From: Eggerthella timonensis
GTDB lineage: Bacteria; Actinomycetota; Coriobacteriia; Coriobacteriales; Eggerthellaceae
Reading direction: 5' to 3'
DNA: 64,000 nucleotides
Assembly (NCBI RefSeq): GCF_900184265.1
Contig: NZ_FXXA01000002.1
Location: 372,001-436,000, forward strand
In this document: positions 1 through 8,615 of the stretch, in pieces
Position numbering within the stretch: position 1 is the first letter of the stretch
How the letters are laid out: every line of letters starts with the position of its first letter
The notes under the pieces: model-generated
Databases searched by the model: none
What the model was told of the DNA's origin: nothing
What the model saw: only the letters and a program-made list of their open reading frames with translations
Program-made: the position numbers and the translations under genes

Positions 1-10
1 AGGATAACCC

Positions 11-424
11 GTGATCGACGTCGTACTTCTCATCGTACGCCTCCTGTTCGTCGCGCTGCTGTACCTGTTCCTGTTCGCCATCATGAAGACGGGCATCGGA
101 CTCGTTCGCGGGCAGCGCAAGAAAGAGCGCACCTGGAACCTTTCGGTGGAACGGGGGCCGAAGGAGCTACGCGGCGTGTCCATCGTCGTTCGCGGGCCCG
201 TCATCGTGGGCCGCAGCCCCGGCGCCGACATCGTCGTGGGCGCGGGATACGTGTCGGGTCGCCATGCGCGCTTCCAGCTGATGGGGCAGAACCTGTTCGT
301 TGAGGACCTCGGGTCCACGAACGGCACCGGCGTGAACGGCCAGCCCATCACCGAGCCCACCGCCCTGCGCAACAACGACGTCGTGAACGTCGGCGACGTG
401 GCCATTCGCGTGAGGTTCGCCTAA
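11..424 (+). CDS. FHA-domain membrane protein
   Basis: A 137-residue protein with one N-terminal membrane helix (about residues 4-26), a basic linker and a C-terminal FHA phosphothreonine-binding domain. The FHA signature is complete: GRSP at 67-70, SGRHARF at 82-88 and GSTNGTGVNG at 101-110. FHA domains bind phosphothreonine peptides, and the obvious source here is the PASTA kinase encoded three genes downstream. The start is GTG behind an AGGAT-like site at the window edge, so an upstream gene of the same operon is probably missing. Its TAA overlaps the next ATG by one base, indicating translational coupling. It corresponds to the FhaB/FipA-type gene of actinobacterial division clusters; the exact partner is inferred. 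Confidence 0.93.
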   Translation: MIDVVLLIVRLLFVALLYLFLFAIMKTGIGLVRGQRKKERTWNLSVERGPKELRGVSIVVRGPVIVGRSPGADIVVGAGYVSGRHARFQLMGQNLFVEDLGSTNGTGVNGQPITEPTALRNNDVVNVGDVAIRVRFA

Positions 425-1641
425 TGGCTGCGGATCGGTCGTACAAATCCACCCCGCGCACCCGCAAGGGAGCGCTCACCTCGTTCGGCAGCCGCACCGA
501 CATCGGCTGCCTGCGCGATCACAACGAGGACAGCCTCGTGGTCACGCCGCCCCTGTTCGCCGTCGCCGACGGCATGGGAGGCCACGCCGCGGGCGAGGTC
601 GCGTCGGAAATCGCCGTGCGCGTGCTGTCGGAGCAGGCTCCCGAGCATCCCGACGGCCCCGCACTCGGACGCGCCGTCGAGGAAGCGAACCGCGCCGTCA
701 TCCAAGCCGCCCACGAGGGGCGCGGACGCCAGGGCATGGGAACCACCATGACCGCCGCCATGCTGGAAGGCGAGCGCCTGGTCATCGCCCAGGTGGGCGA
801 CTCGCGCGCGTACTTGCTGCATCAGGGAAAGCTCCAGCAGCTCACGCGCGACCACAGCCTGATGGCCGACATGATCGAGGCGGGCCAGCTCACGCCCGAA
901 GAGGCGCGCACGCATCCGCAGCGCTCGGTGATCACCCGCGCGCTCGGCAGCGACGCCCACCTGCAACCCGATATCTACGAGATCAACGTCGAAACCGGCG
1001 ACCGCCTGCTCATCTGCTCGGACGGCCTGTCGGGCATGGTGTTCGACGACGAGATCGAGAACACCCTGCGCCGCGTGCAGGACCCGCAGCGCTGCGCCTC
1101 GCAGCTGGTGAACGAGGCCATCGCCGCCGGCGGCCACGACAACGTCACCGTCATCGTGGCCGACGTGACCGGGTACGCCGAAGTGCGCCGCAAGAAACTC
1201 GCTCGCAAGACGAAGCTGTCTATCGCACTCGTGCTCGTGCTGTTCGCGGCCATCATCGCCGGGGCAGCCTGGGGCACGCAAACCTACCTGAACACCACCG
1301 CCTACCTGGCCAACGACAACGGCAAGGTGGCCATTTACCGGGGTCTTCCCGGAACGCTTTTGGGCCTGTCGTTCTCGCAACTCGAACGCACCACCGACGT
1401 GCCCGTCGACGACCTGCAACCGGGCGTCGCGAACCGCCTGAACGAGGGCATCCGCGTGGACGACGTGGAAGCGGCCGAGGCGCTGGTGAAAGAGTACGAG
1501 GACGAGCTGGCGGAACGCGCGAAAGCCGACAAGCAGGACGAGGATGCCGAGCAAGACAGTGCCGCCGGCCAAACCGACGGCGGCGCCGACAACGCCAACC
1601 CGCCCGCGCCTGCGAACCAGTCTGACGGCGGTGCTGCATGA
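424..1641 (+). CDS. PP2C-family Ser/Thr protein phosphatase, membrane-anchored
   Basis: A 405-residue phosphatase of the PstP/Stp type. Metal-binding PP2C motifs are present: RDHNED at 31-36, ADGMGGH at 48-54, GDSRAY at 125-130, SDGLSG at 199-204 and GGHDNVT at 236-242. The catalytic domain is followed by a membrane helix at about 265-287 and an extracytoplasmic tail that becomes acidic, Ala/Asp/Pro-rich and probably disordered. In actinobacteria this enzyme removes phosphates placed by PknA/PknB, and the kinase is two genes downstream. It overlaps the FHA gene by one base and the next gene by four bases (ATGA), so the set is one tightly coupled operon. Confidence 0.95.
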   Translation: MAADRSYKSTPRTRKGALTSFGSRTDIGCLRDHNEDSLVVTPPLFAVADGMGGHAAGEVASEIAVRVLSEQAPEHPDGPALGRAVEEANRAVIQAAHEGRGRQGMGTTMTAAMLEGERLVIAQVGDSRAYLLHQGKLQQLTRDHSLMADMIEAGQLTPEEARTHPQRSVITRALGSDAHLQPDIYEINVETGDRLLICSDGLSGMVFDDEIENTLRRVQDPQRCASQLVNEAIAAGGHDNVTVIVADVTGYAEVRRKKLARKTKLSIALVLVLFAAIIAGAAWGTQTYLNTTAYLANDNGKVAIYRGLPGTLLGLSFSQLERTTDVPVDDLQPGVANRLNEGIRVDDVEAAEALVKEYEDELAERAKADKQDEDAEQDSAAGQTDGGADNANPPAPANQSDGGAA

Positions 1642-4412
1642 CGCGTCGCAACGTAGAGCTGATCCTGCTGTTGGTGGCGGCGCCCGTGGTGGCGCTGCTG
1701 TTCGCGATGATCGCCATCAACCAAGGGCAAGCGCTGAACCTGACCACCTTGGGCGTTCCTGCGGCCATCTTCGTGGCGTTCGTCATCGCGCACCTCGCCG
1801 TGCGCAAATTCGCGACGAACGCCGACCCTGCCCTGCTGCCCATCTCGTTCGCGCTGTCGGGCATCGGCATCGCATTCGTCACCAGCCTGGCACCCGATCT
1901 GGCCGTCGGCCAGGTGATGTGGCTGTTCGTGGGCGTGGCCTGCATGGTGCTCGTGCTCGTGTTCGTACGCAACCTCGACAAGGTGGCGAACTACAAGTAC
2001 ACGCTCATGATCGTCGGCTTCCTGCTGCTGCTCTCTCCGCTCGTTCCCGGCCTCGGCCAGGAGATTTACGGCAGCCGCATTTGGCTGTCCATCGGCAGCT
2101 ACTCCTTCCAACCGGGTGAGATCGCCAAAATCGCGATCGTGCTGTTCCTGGCGGGCTACCTCGCGCAGAACCGCGAGATGCTGTCCGTGTTCACCTGGCG
2201 CGTGGGGCCCTTCCGCCTGCCCGACATCCGCACGCTGCTGCCCCTGCTGCTGATGTGGGGCATCGCGCTCGTCATCGTCGTGTTCGAGAAGGACCTCGGC
2301 AGCGCGCTCGTGTTCTTCTTCGTGTTCCTCGTCATGCTGTACGTGGCGACGGGCAAGAAGGTGTACCTCGTCATCGGCCTGGGCCTCATCGCCATCGGCG
2401 GCGTGGGCGCGTTTATGGCGTTCGGCCACGTGCAGGTGCGCGTGAACACCTGGCTCGACCCCTTCGCCGATGCGCAGGACACGGGCTACCAGCTGACGCA
2501 GGCCATCTATTCCATCGCGGACGGCGATCTGTTCGGCGTGGGCATCGGACGCGGCCTTGCCGACCAGATCCCCGTCGTGGAAAGCGACTTCATCTTCGCG
2601 GCCATCGCCGAGGAGATCGGCCTTCTGGGCGCGGCCGGCGTGCTGCTGCTGTTCCTGTGCTTCGCGGTGCGCGGCTTCGTCACGGCGGCGCGTGCGAAGA
2701 GCGACGTCAGCTCGTTCGTGGCCGTGGGCCTCACGTCCATGATCGTGCTGCAGGCGTTCATCATCGTCGGCGGCGTGACCAGGCTCATCCCCCTCACCGG
2801 CCTCACGCTGCCCTTCATCAGCCAGGGCGGCTCGTCGCTTCTGGCCAGCTTCATCATCGTGGGCTTCCTCCTGCGCTGCGGCGACGAGGGAACCGGCGTC
2901 GGGCAGGAGATGGCCAGCGCCACCACGTCGCTGCATGCGAACAGCGTGCTCGGACGCGTGTCGCTGGGCAAGCGCCTCAACCACAGCATGCTCTTGTGCT
3001 CCACCCTGTTCGCGCTGCTCGTAGCCAACCTCACGCTCATCATGGTGGTGCAAGCCGACTACTACCAGAGCATGCCCGGCAACAACCACACGCTGGCTAA
3101 GGAGGCGCGCACCGAGCGCGGCACCATCGCCACGTACGACGGTACCGTGCTGGCGCGCAGCATCAAGCAGGAGGACGGCACCTACGAGCGCGAGTACCCG
3201 GCCGGCGATTTGGCCAGCCACGTGGTGGGCTACTCGTCATCGCAGTTCGGCAACGCCGGCATCGAAAGCGCGTACAACGACACGCTCAAAGGCACCGAGA
3301 ACTTCGCCTCGTGGACCGACGTGCTGAACTCGTTCGCCGGCATCGGCACCCCGGGCAACGACGTGACCCTCACCATCAACTCGAAGATCCAGCAGGCCGC
3401 GCAGGATGCGCTGGCCGGGCGCAAGGGCGCGTGCGTGGTCATGGACCCCGACACGGGTGCCATCCTGGCCATGGCCTCGGCCCCCACGTACAACGCGGCC
3501 GATTTCGCCGCGGTCATCGAGCAGGCGAACGCGAACCCCGACGACAGCACCCTCGTAGATCGCGCGGTGGGCTCGCTGTACGCGCCGGGCTCCACGTTCA
3601 AGATGGTCACGCTGGCAACCGCGCTCGAGGACGACGTGGCAAGCGAGGACACGGTGTTCTCCTCGCCCGGCACCATGAAGATCGGCAACGCCGACGTGTC
3701 GAACTTCAACAAGGCCGACTACGGCAACCTCACCCTGGCCCAGGCTACCGAGCTCTCGTCGAACACCGTGTTCGGCCAGCTGGGCGTCGAGATGGGCGCC
3801 GAGAAGCTCGTGGCGGGCGCGGAGGACTTCGGCTTCAACAAGGACATCGACTTCCCGCTGTACACGCCCGAGTCGCTCATGCCCTCGGCGGAGGACCTGC
3901 AGAAGAACGAGTGGGAGCTGGCGTGGGCGGCTGCGGGAGAGCCGGTGGGCGATCCCACGCGCCCCGATCGCGAGAGCCCGGCCGGCCCCCAGGCCACCGT
4001 GCTCGAGATGGCCATGGTGGGTTCTGCCATCGCCAACGACGGCGTCATCATGCAGCCCTACCTCGTCGACAGCATCAACAACGCCAACGGCGAGCGCAGC
4101 TTCTCGGCTTCCCCATCGAAGCTCATGCAGGCCATCAGCAAGACCACGGCCGGACGCGTGCGCGACGTGCTGCTGGGCGTCGTGGAGAACGGCACCGGCA
4201 CGGCGGCCAAGATCGACGGCATCGACGTCGCCGGCAAAACCGGCACCGCCGAGAAGCAGGACAGCAACGACAGCTGGTTCGTGGGCATGGCCCCGGCCGA
4301 CGATCCGCGCGTGGTGGTGGCCATCGTCATCGAAGACGGCGAAGAGGGCGTGGGCACGGCAAAAGCGCAGAATGTGTTGAAAACGGCCTTGGAAGTGCAG
4401 GGACTTTTATAG
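1638..4412 (+). CDS. SEDS glycosyltransferase (FtsW/RodA family) fused to class B penicillin-binding protein
   Basis: A single 924-residue frame joins two enzymes that are usually separate neighbours (rodA and pbpA). Residues 1 to about 420 are a polytopic SEDS peptidoglycan polymerase, with the conserved stretch GIGRGLADQIPVVESDF and the late motif PFISQGGSS. After a cytoplasmic linker, a new helix near 450-470 leads into an extracytoplasmic transpeptidase. Its catalytic motifs are STFK at 652-655, SSN at 707-709 and KTG at 867-869. The reaction set is glycan polymerisation plus peptide cross-linking. No stop or frame change interrupts the join, so this looks like a true fusion rather than an assembly artefact. 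It lies between the phosphatase (ATGA overlap) and the PASTA kinase. Whether it serves elongation or division cannot be read from sequence. Confidence 0.93.
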   Translation: MTRRNVELILLLVAAPVVALLFAMIAINQGQALNLTTLGVPAAIFVAFVIAHLAVRKFATNADPALLPISFALSGIGIAFVTSLAPDLAVGQVMWLFVGVACMVLVLVFVRNLDKVANYKYTLMIVGFLLLLSPLVPGLGQEIYGSRIWLSIGSYSFQPGEIAKIAIVLFLAGYLAQNREMLSVFTWRVGPFRLPDIRTLLPLLLMWGIALVIVVFEKDLGSALVFFFVFLVMLYVATGKKVYLVIGLGLIAIGGVGAFMAFGHVQVRVNTWLDPFADAQDTGYQLTQAIYSIADGDLFGVGIGRGLADQIPVVESDFIFAAIAEEIGLLGAAGVLLLFLCFAVRGFVTAARAKSDVSSFVAVGLTSMIVLQAFIIVGGVTRLIPLTGLTLPFISQGGSSLLASFIIVGFLLRCGDEGTGVGQEMASATTSLHANSVLGRVSLGKRLNHSMLLCSTLFALLVANLTLIMVVQADYYQSMPGNNHTLAKEARTERGTIATYDGTVLARSIKQEDGTYEREYPAGDLASHVVGYSSSQFGNAGIESAYNDTLKGTENFASWTDVLNSFAGIGTPGNDVTLTINSKIQQAAQDALAGRKGACVVMDPDTGAILAMASAPTYNAADFAAVIEQANANPDDSTLVDRAVGSLYAPGSTFKMVTLATALEDDVASEDTVFSSPGTMKIGNADVSNFNKADYGNLTLAQATELSSNTVFGQLGVEMGAEKLVAGAEDFGFNKDIDFPLYTPESLMPSAEDLQKNEWELAWAAAGEPVGDPTRPDRESPAGPQATVLEMAMVGSAIANDGVIMQPYLVDSINNANGERSFSASPSKLMQAISKTTAGRVRDVLLGVVENGTGTAAKIDGIDVAGKTGTAEKQDSNDSWFVGMAPADDPRVVVAIVIEDGEEGVGTAKAQNVLKTALEVQGLL

Positions 4413-4487
4413 ATAAGGTATGCTGATGGCTCGTATACTGTCCAGAAGCAGTATGCAGCCCAGCATGTAACCTAAAGGAGCTAAAAC

Positions 4488-6494
4488 GTGACCGGAAACA
4501 TGATAGGCAGGGTGTTCAACAACCGCTACCAGATCACCGAGCGCATCGGTATCGGCGGTATGGCGGAGGTGTACCGCGCGCAGGACAACGTGCTCGGCCG
4601 CCTGGTCGCCGTGAAGGTCATGCTGCCGCAATACGCCGCCGACCCCAACTTCACCCAGCGCTTCAAGCAGGAAGCCGCCGCCGCGGCCAACCTGCAGAGC
4701 CCCTACATCGTGAACGTGTACGACTGGGGCCAGGACGAGGGTACCTATTACATCGTCATGGAATTCGTGCGCGGCTCCGACCTCAAAACCGCCATCATCG
4801 AGCGCGGCGCCATCAACCAGCGCAAGGTCGCCGAAATCGGCGCGCAGGTGTGTCAGGCGCTTTCCGTGGCCCACGGCCTCGACATCATCCACCGCGACAT
4901 CAAGCCGCAGAACATCATGGTGCAGCCCGACGGCAACGTGAAGGTCATGGACTTCGGCATCGCACGCGCGAAGAACTCCGTCATGACCCAAACCTCCTCG
5001 GTGCTGGGCACGGCTCACTACATCTCCCCCGAGCAGGCGCAGGGCAAGGACCTCACGGCCACGAGCGACATCTACTCGCTGGGCATCGTGCTGTACGAAT
5101 CCGCCACCGGACGCCTGCCGTTCGACGGACCCGACGCCGTGAGCGTGGCCATGAAGCAGGTCAACGACCTGCCCGTGCCGCCCCGCGAGATCAACCCCGA
5201 CATCGATCCGGCGCTCGAGGCCATCATCATGAAGGCCATTGCCAAGAACCCGGACGACCGCTTCGCCACCGCGAAGGACATGCGCCTCGCGCTGAACGAC
5301 TACCTTGCGGGCCGTCCCGTCAACCTGGGCGAGGGCTTCACCAGCGCCGAGACCGTCGTCATGGGCGGCGTGTTGCCTCCCGTCGGCGTGGCCGACGGCA
5401 CGGCCGTGATGCCCGCGATGGGCGGCGTCAATCCGGCAGCTCCCACCGCTGCGCAGCGTTCTTACAACGCGAACAACACGAGCGGCAAGAAGAACAACAA
5501 GAAGACCATTGCCATCGTCATCGGCATCATCGCGGCGCTTGCCGTGGTGGGCGGCATCGCGTTCGCCCTCATGTCGGGCGGCGGCGACGACAAAGACAAG
5601 GTCGCGGTTCCCAGCGTGGTGGGCCAGACGGTGGACGAGGCAACGGCCGCCATCGAGGGAGCCGGTTTCGAGCTGGGCAAGGTGGACGAGTCGTTCGACG
5701 ACAAGGTCGAAGCCGGCAAGGTGATCGGCCAGGATCCGAAGGGCGACAGCAAGCAGGCCAAGGGCACCAAGATCAACCTCACCGTGTCGAAGGGCGCGCA
5801 GGAGATCACCGTGCCCGACCTCTCGAACATGACCGCCGATGAAGCCCAGAAAGCGCTCACCGTGAGCGGCCTGAAGTACGCGAAGGGCCCTGCGGAGTAT
5901 TCCGACACGGTTGAGAAAGACCACGTGGCGCGCCAAGACGTCGCCGCGGGCCAGAACGTGCCCAAAGACACCGTCGTCACCTACTACCTGTCGCTCGGTT
6001 CCGAGGGCACCTCCGTCCCGAACGTCGTCGGTCAACGCGAGGGCGCCGCCACCACAGCGCTCAACAACGCCGGCTTCTACGTGAACGCCGACTACGTTCC
6101 CAGCGACACGGTGGAATCGGGCGTCGTCATCAGCCAGGATCCCTCGAGCGGCAAGCTCAAGGAGGGCGAGGCGGTGAACATCGTGGTCAGCACCGGCAAG
6201 GAGAAGTCCACGTTCACGGTTGCCGTGAACTCCAATGGCGGCGGGTCGGTGACGGCCAGCTCCAACTCGGTTACCGAGGGCGACAGCGTCACCATCACCA
6301 TCACGCCGAACAGCGGTTATGAGGTGGCCGCAGTCAGAGGCTTGGACGATGTGCCGAAGTCGGGCGGCACGTTCACGCTGTCCAACATCACGAGCAACGT
6401 GAACGTCAACGTCACGTTCCAAGAGGTCGCCCCGACGCCGACGCCGACGCCGGATCCGGGCACGACAACCGGCGACCCGAACAAGAAGAGCTAG
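4488..6494 (+). CDS. pknB: PASTA-domain Ser/Thr protein kinase
   Basis: A 668-residue membrane kinase. The kinase domain has the glycine loop GIGGMAEV at 21-28, Lys43 in VAVKV, HRDIKPQN from 135 and DFG at 155-157. A juxtamembrane linker precedes a TM helix at about 341-363. Outside the cell lie three PASTA repeats (about 372-435, 440-505 and 508-575), which in this family sense muropeptides or lipid II. An additional repeat domain at about 579-652 (with SGYEVAAV and VNVTF) resembles divergent InlB-type B-repeats, and the C-terminus is a Pro-Thr/Lys tail. The start is GTG, eight bases after a strong AAAGGAG; an ATG four codons later is the alternative. A strong terminator follows, closing the cell-wall operon. 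Confidence 0.95.
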   Translation: MTGNMIGRVFNNRYQITERIGIGGMAEVYRAQDNVLGRLVAVKVMLPQYAADPNFTQRFKQEAAAAANLQSPYIVNVYDWGQDEGTYYIVMEFVRGSDLKTAIIERGAINQRKVAEIGAQVCQALSVAHGLDIIHRDIKPQNIMVQPDGNVKVMDFGIARAKNSVMTQTSSVLGTAHYISPEQAQGKDLTATSDIYSLGIVLYESATGRLPFDGPDAVSVAMKQVNDLPVPPREINPDIDPALEAIIMKAIAKNPDDRFATAKDMRLALNDYLAGRPVNLGEGFTSAETVVMGGVLPPVGVADGTAVMPAMGGVNPAAPTAAQRSYNANNTSGKKNNKKTIAIVIGIIAALAVVGGIAFALMSGGGDDKDKVAVPSVVGQTVDEATAAIEGAGFELGKVDESFDDKVEAGKVIGQDPKGDSKQAKGTKINLTVSKGAQEITVPDLSNMTADEAQKALTVSGLKYAKGPAEYSDTVEKDHVARQDVAAGQNVPKDTVVTYYLSLGSEGTSVPNVVGQREGAATTALNNAGFYVNADYVPSDTVESGVVISQDPSSGKLKEGEAVNIVVSTGKEKSTFTVAVNSNGGGSVTASSNSVTEGDSVTITITPNSGYEVAAVRGLDDVPKSGGTFTLSNITSNVNVNVTFQEVAPTPTPTPDPGTTTGDPNKKS

Positions 6495-6504
6495 CAAGCC
6501 ACCC

Positions 6505-6534
6505 GCGATGCGCCTTCGGGCGCATCGCTTTTTT
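6505..6534 (+). terminator. Rho-independent terminator after the PASTA kinase gene
   Basis: A perfect 10-bp stem (6505-6514 with 6519-6528) closed by a TTCG tetraloop is followed by six T residues. It lies ten bases past the kinase stop and ends the FHA-to-kinase operon. Confidence 0.93.
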
Positions 6535-6589
6535 GTGCGCGCGCCAAGTTCCGCGCTCATCGGGCGATTAATGCTACAATATTCAACGC

Positions 6590-6665
6590 GCCTCCGTAGC
6601 TCAGGGGACAGAGCACCGCTCTCCTAAAGCGGGTGCCGCGCGTTCGAATCGCGCCGGGGGCACCA
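6590..6665 (+). tRNA. tRNA-Arg (anticodon CCU)
   Basis: A full cloverleaf of 76 nt. The acceptor GCCTCCG pairs with CGGGGGC (one G-U). The anticodon arm CCGCT/AGCGG holds the loop CTCCTAA, giving anticodon CCT, which reads AGG. The T-arm contains GTTCGAATC, and the CCA end is encoded at 6663-6665. A -10-like TACAAT lies at 6575-6580. It sits exactly between the conserved cell-wall operon and the accessory block, so its 3' end is a plausible integration site, but no duplicated copy of the 3' end was seen in this window. Confidence 0.95.
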
Positions 6666-6675
6666 TTAGAACTTG

Positions 6676-6713
6676 CAGGTCATCGGCTGCTTTCGCAGCC
6701 GGTGGCCTGTTTT
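6676..6713 (+). terminator. Terminator after tRNA-Arg
   Basis: A 15-bp stem (6676-6690 with 6695-6709, including G-U pairs) with loop TTTC is followed by TTTT. It lies ten bases after the tRNA. Confidence 0.85.
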
Positions 6714-7099
6714 GCTACGTGGCTGAGAACAGTTCTGGGACGCAACTAAGACATGATGGCGCGTCGCCACGTCTCTTCACCTTGATAATCGGAGCATTCG
6801 CTCGGGCTTGCTTGCAACGCCTACGTTTAGTGGCAAGTGCACCGAGGGCGCGAAAACGGCGTTACAGCGCGTATCCGAGCGACGAAGCAACGCCTCCATT
6901 GGAGCTCACAGGTGGGGGTTCTACCGAGCCGAAGCGCGCGGAAGGATCTCACACGACGTCCGAGCGCACCGGCCCGACCGCCGCATGCGCCCCTAAACAC
7001 GCTATGCCCCCAGAGCGCGATCAGGGATTCAGCACATCAGACTACCTCTGTCTTTGCTCACTGCACGGAACGCCATTGTCGATCCCGTACATAAATGCG
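6714..7099. other. Gene-free interval between tRNA-Arg and the accessory block
   Basis: About 385 bases with no convincing gene on either strand. Open frames exist, but they lack ribosome sites and domain-like composition. No repeat, transposase remnant or attachment duplicate was recognised. It may be decayed DNA at the junction of an acquired segment. Confidence 0.5.
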
Positions 7100-7129
7100 C
7101 CGCCCGAGGCCTACGAGAGCCTCGGGCGG
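7100..7129 (-). terminator. Probable terminator of the minus-strand secreted-protein gene
   Basis: A perfect 11-bp stem, CCGCCCGAGGC (7100-7110) with GCCTCGGGCGG (7119-7129), lies about 30 bases past the stop of the gene ending at 7160. The following minus-strand sequence is only moderately T-rich (CATTTATG), so terminator strength is uncertain. Confidence 0.6.
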
Positions 7130-7159
7130 TACCATATCGCAGCTTCGGTGCGAACCTAG

Positions 7160-8593
7160 TTATGCAGCGCGCTGCGTCTTAAAGCCGTCGCCACGTCCCG
7201 GAGTGTCGTCGCCGCTGTCAGGCGGAGTGCCCGGATCAGGCGGAGTAGGAGGATCGACCGGGTCGGGGTTGCTCGGAATGGCCAGCATGCGCGTTTCCGA
7301 ATTGCCGGCGTTGTCGGTCACTTTAACGTACAGAGACGTCGTCTCGGAGGACAGGGAAATCTCGTTGATGGAAACCCATTCGTCCGATGCCGACTTACGC
7401 CCCTCGATGGAAGCTACCCCGCTCAGAGCGTCAGAGGCCGACACCACCGGCGTGCTGCCCGACATCGAGATACCCGAAATGACAGGATTCTCTTTATCGA
7501 CCTTCACGTTCTTCGGGAAACCCTTGCCTGAGGTAGGCCAGAAGTCTCCTCCGAACAAGCCGCCGAAGTACATATCGCCTTCCGCCGAAGTGCTTCTACT
7601 CACGACATAGCGCGCTCTCAAATCGCCCTTGAACGGCAACGTCGCCCAGCCACTGCGTGCGACCTCTATACATGAGTCATTCTGAAACAAGACGACGTAA
7701 AATTTTTCGAGGTAATCTCCGGGAACCGTAATTGCTTCGACAGCGACGTTCTTGTTGGTCCACGTGCCTTCCTCATACTCCGTGCCGTCATCGTGCTTGA
7801 GGGAGATCGCGGGAGGTTTCATCTTGTCTTCATTGGGGACAACTATATCGGGCAGGGTGGGCGTCTCGATACGATTATATAGCACGAGCTGGATATTGTG
7901 GCTGCCTCCGTCGTATACACCCGTGGTGTTCTGTTCGAGAGCGCCAGGGTGAAGGTTCCAGCTATCGCCCAACCACTTCGAAGACCCCATGGGGCGGTAA
8001 TAGTCTTGAGTGCTGACCGAGCCTTTGCCCTGACCGGAGATACGCAGGTCAAGATTGCCGTACACAAAGGACGAATCGGCATTCTCGGGATTTTCCAGGA
8101 AGTCCATCATGCCGTCCCAGCGAACGGATATGCTTCCGATCTCGCCACCGAAGTCGCTCCAGGCAACTTTGATCCCATCAACATAGAGGGAGAACGGCTT
8201 GTAATACGTGGACCAGGTGTAGAGAGAGGGAACCATATTCCCGCTGGCATCTACATAGCCCGATTGGAGATCCATGTTCCCGGTCTGACCTTGCCTGTAC
8301 TGCCATTTGCTGCTCACGCCGTCCTTCGTTTGGTCGACGGAGTACACGCCACCATTATCCTGGCTTTTGTAGACATCGAGCGTCCAGGAAACATTCGCTC
8401 TCTGCGAGCTCGAGTACACGAGCTCAGGACTCGGCTCTCCCAGGTCGGCCCAGGCCTTCGGTGCAGAACCGAACAGTAGAGCCAACGACAAAGCGAGGAC
8501 GATTCCCACTGCAAGTACCGCCCTCGACACCATCGATTGACGTGGCGGGGAGGCGCTGCATACCGCTCCACGAACCGCAAATCCATCATTCAT
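7160..8593 (-). CDS. Secreted protein of unknown function with Ig-like domain and Pro-rich tail
   Basis: Start chosen at the ATG preceded by GAAAGGAG, giving 477 residues; an in-frame start 19 codons upstream would lie inside the preceding gene. A long signal peptide (hydrophobic about 23-41) ends at an AWA-D cleavage motif near residue 48. The mature part is beta-rich and aromatic. It contains a segment near residues 370-440 (VSASDALSGV and LYVKVTDNAGN) typical of bacterial Ig-like folds. It ends in a Pro/Asp/Gly-rich tail with no LPXTG motif. It starts 22 bases after the SurA-N-like gene, so the two are cotranscribed. No enzyme motif was recognised; an adhesin or extracellular partner of the neighbouring system is a guess. 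Confidence 0.8.
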   Translation of the reverse strand: MNDGFAVRGAVCSASPPRQSMVSRAVLAVGIVLALSLALLFGSAPKAWADLGEPSPELVYSSSQRANVSWTLDVYKSQDNGGVYSVDQTKDGVSSKWQYRQGQTGNMDLQSGYVDASGNMVPSLYTWSTYYKPFSLYVDGIKVAWSDFGGEIGSISVRWDGMMDFLENPENADSSFVYGNLDLRISGQGKGSVSTQDYYRPMGSSKWLGDSWNLHPGALEQNTTGVYDGGSHNIQLVLYNRIETPTLPDIVVPNEDKMKPPAISLKHDDGTEYEEGTWTNKNVAVEAITVPGDYLEKFYVVLFQNDSCIEVARSGWATLPFKGDLRARYVVSRSTSAEGDMYFGGLFGGDFWPTSGKGFPKNVKVDKENPVISGISMSGSTPVVSASDALSGVASIEGRKSASDEWVSINEISLSSETTSLYVKVTDNAGNSETRMLAIPSNPDPVDPPTPPDPGTPPDSGDDTPGRGDGFKTQRAA

Positions 8594-8615
8594 ACCGGCA
8601 CGCTCCTTTCTTTTC

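Noticed and set aside
421-1572. Long minus-strand frame opposite the phosphatase gene
   Set aside because: It is an antisense shadow of a high-GC gene whose motifs are unambiguous on the plus strand; the translation is low-complexity His/Val/Arg-rich. The same applies to other long opposite-strand frames over trkH, dnaK, clpB and dmsA.
6640-6665. tRNA-Arg 3' end as attachment site of an integrated island
   Set aside because: Position is suggestive, but no integrase and no second copy of the tRNA end were found in the window.
6719-7159. 146-codon plus-strand frame after tRNA-Arg
   Set aside because: No ribosome site, no domain-like pattern, and it runs through the terminator hairpin of the opposite gene.
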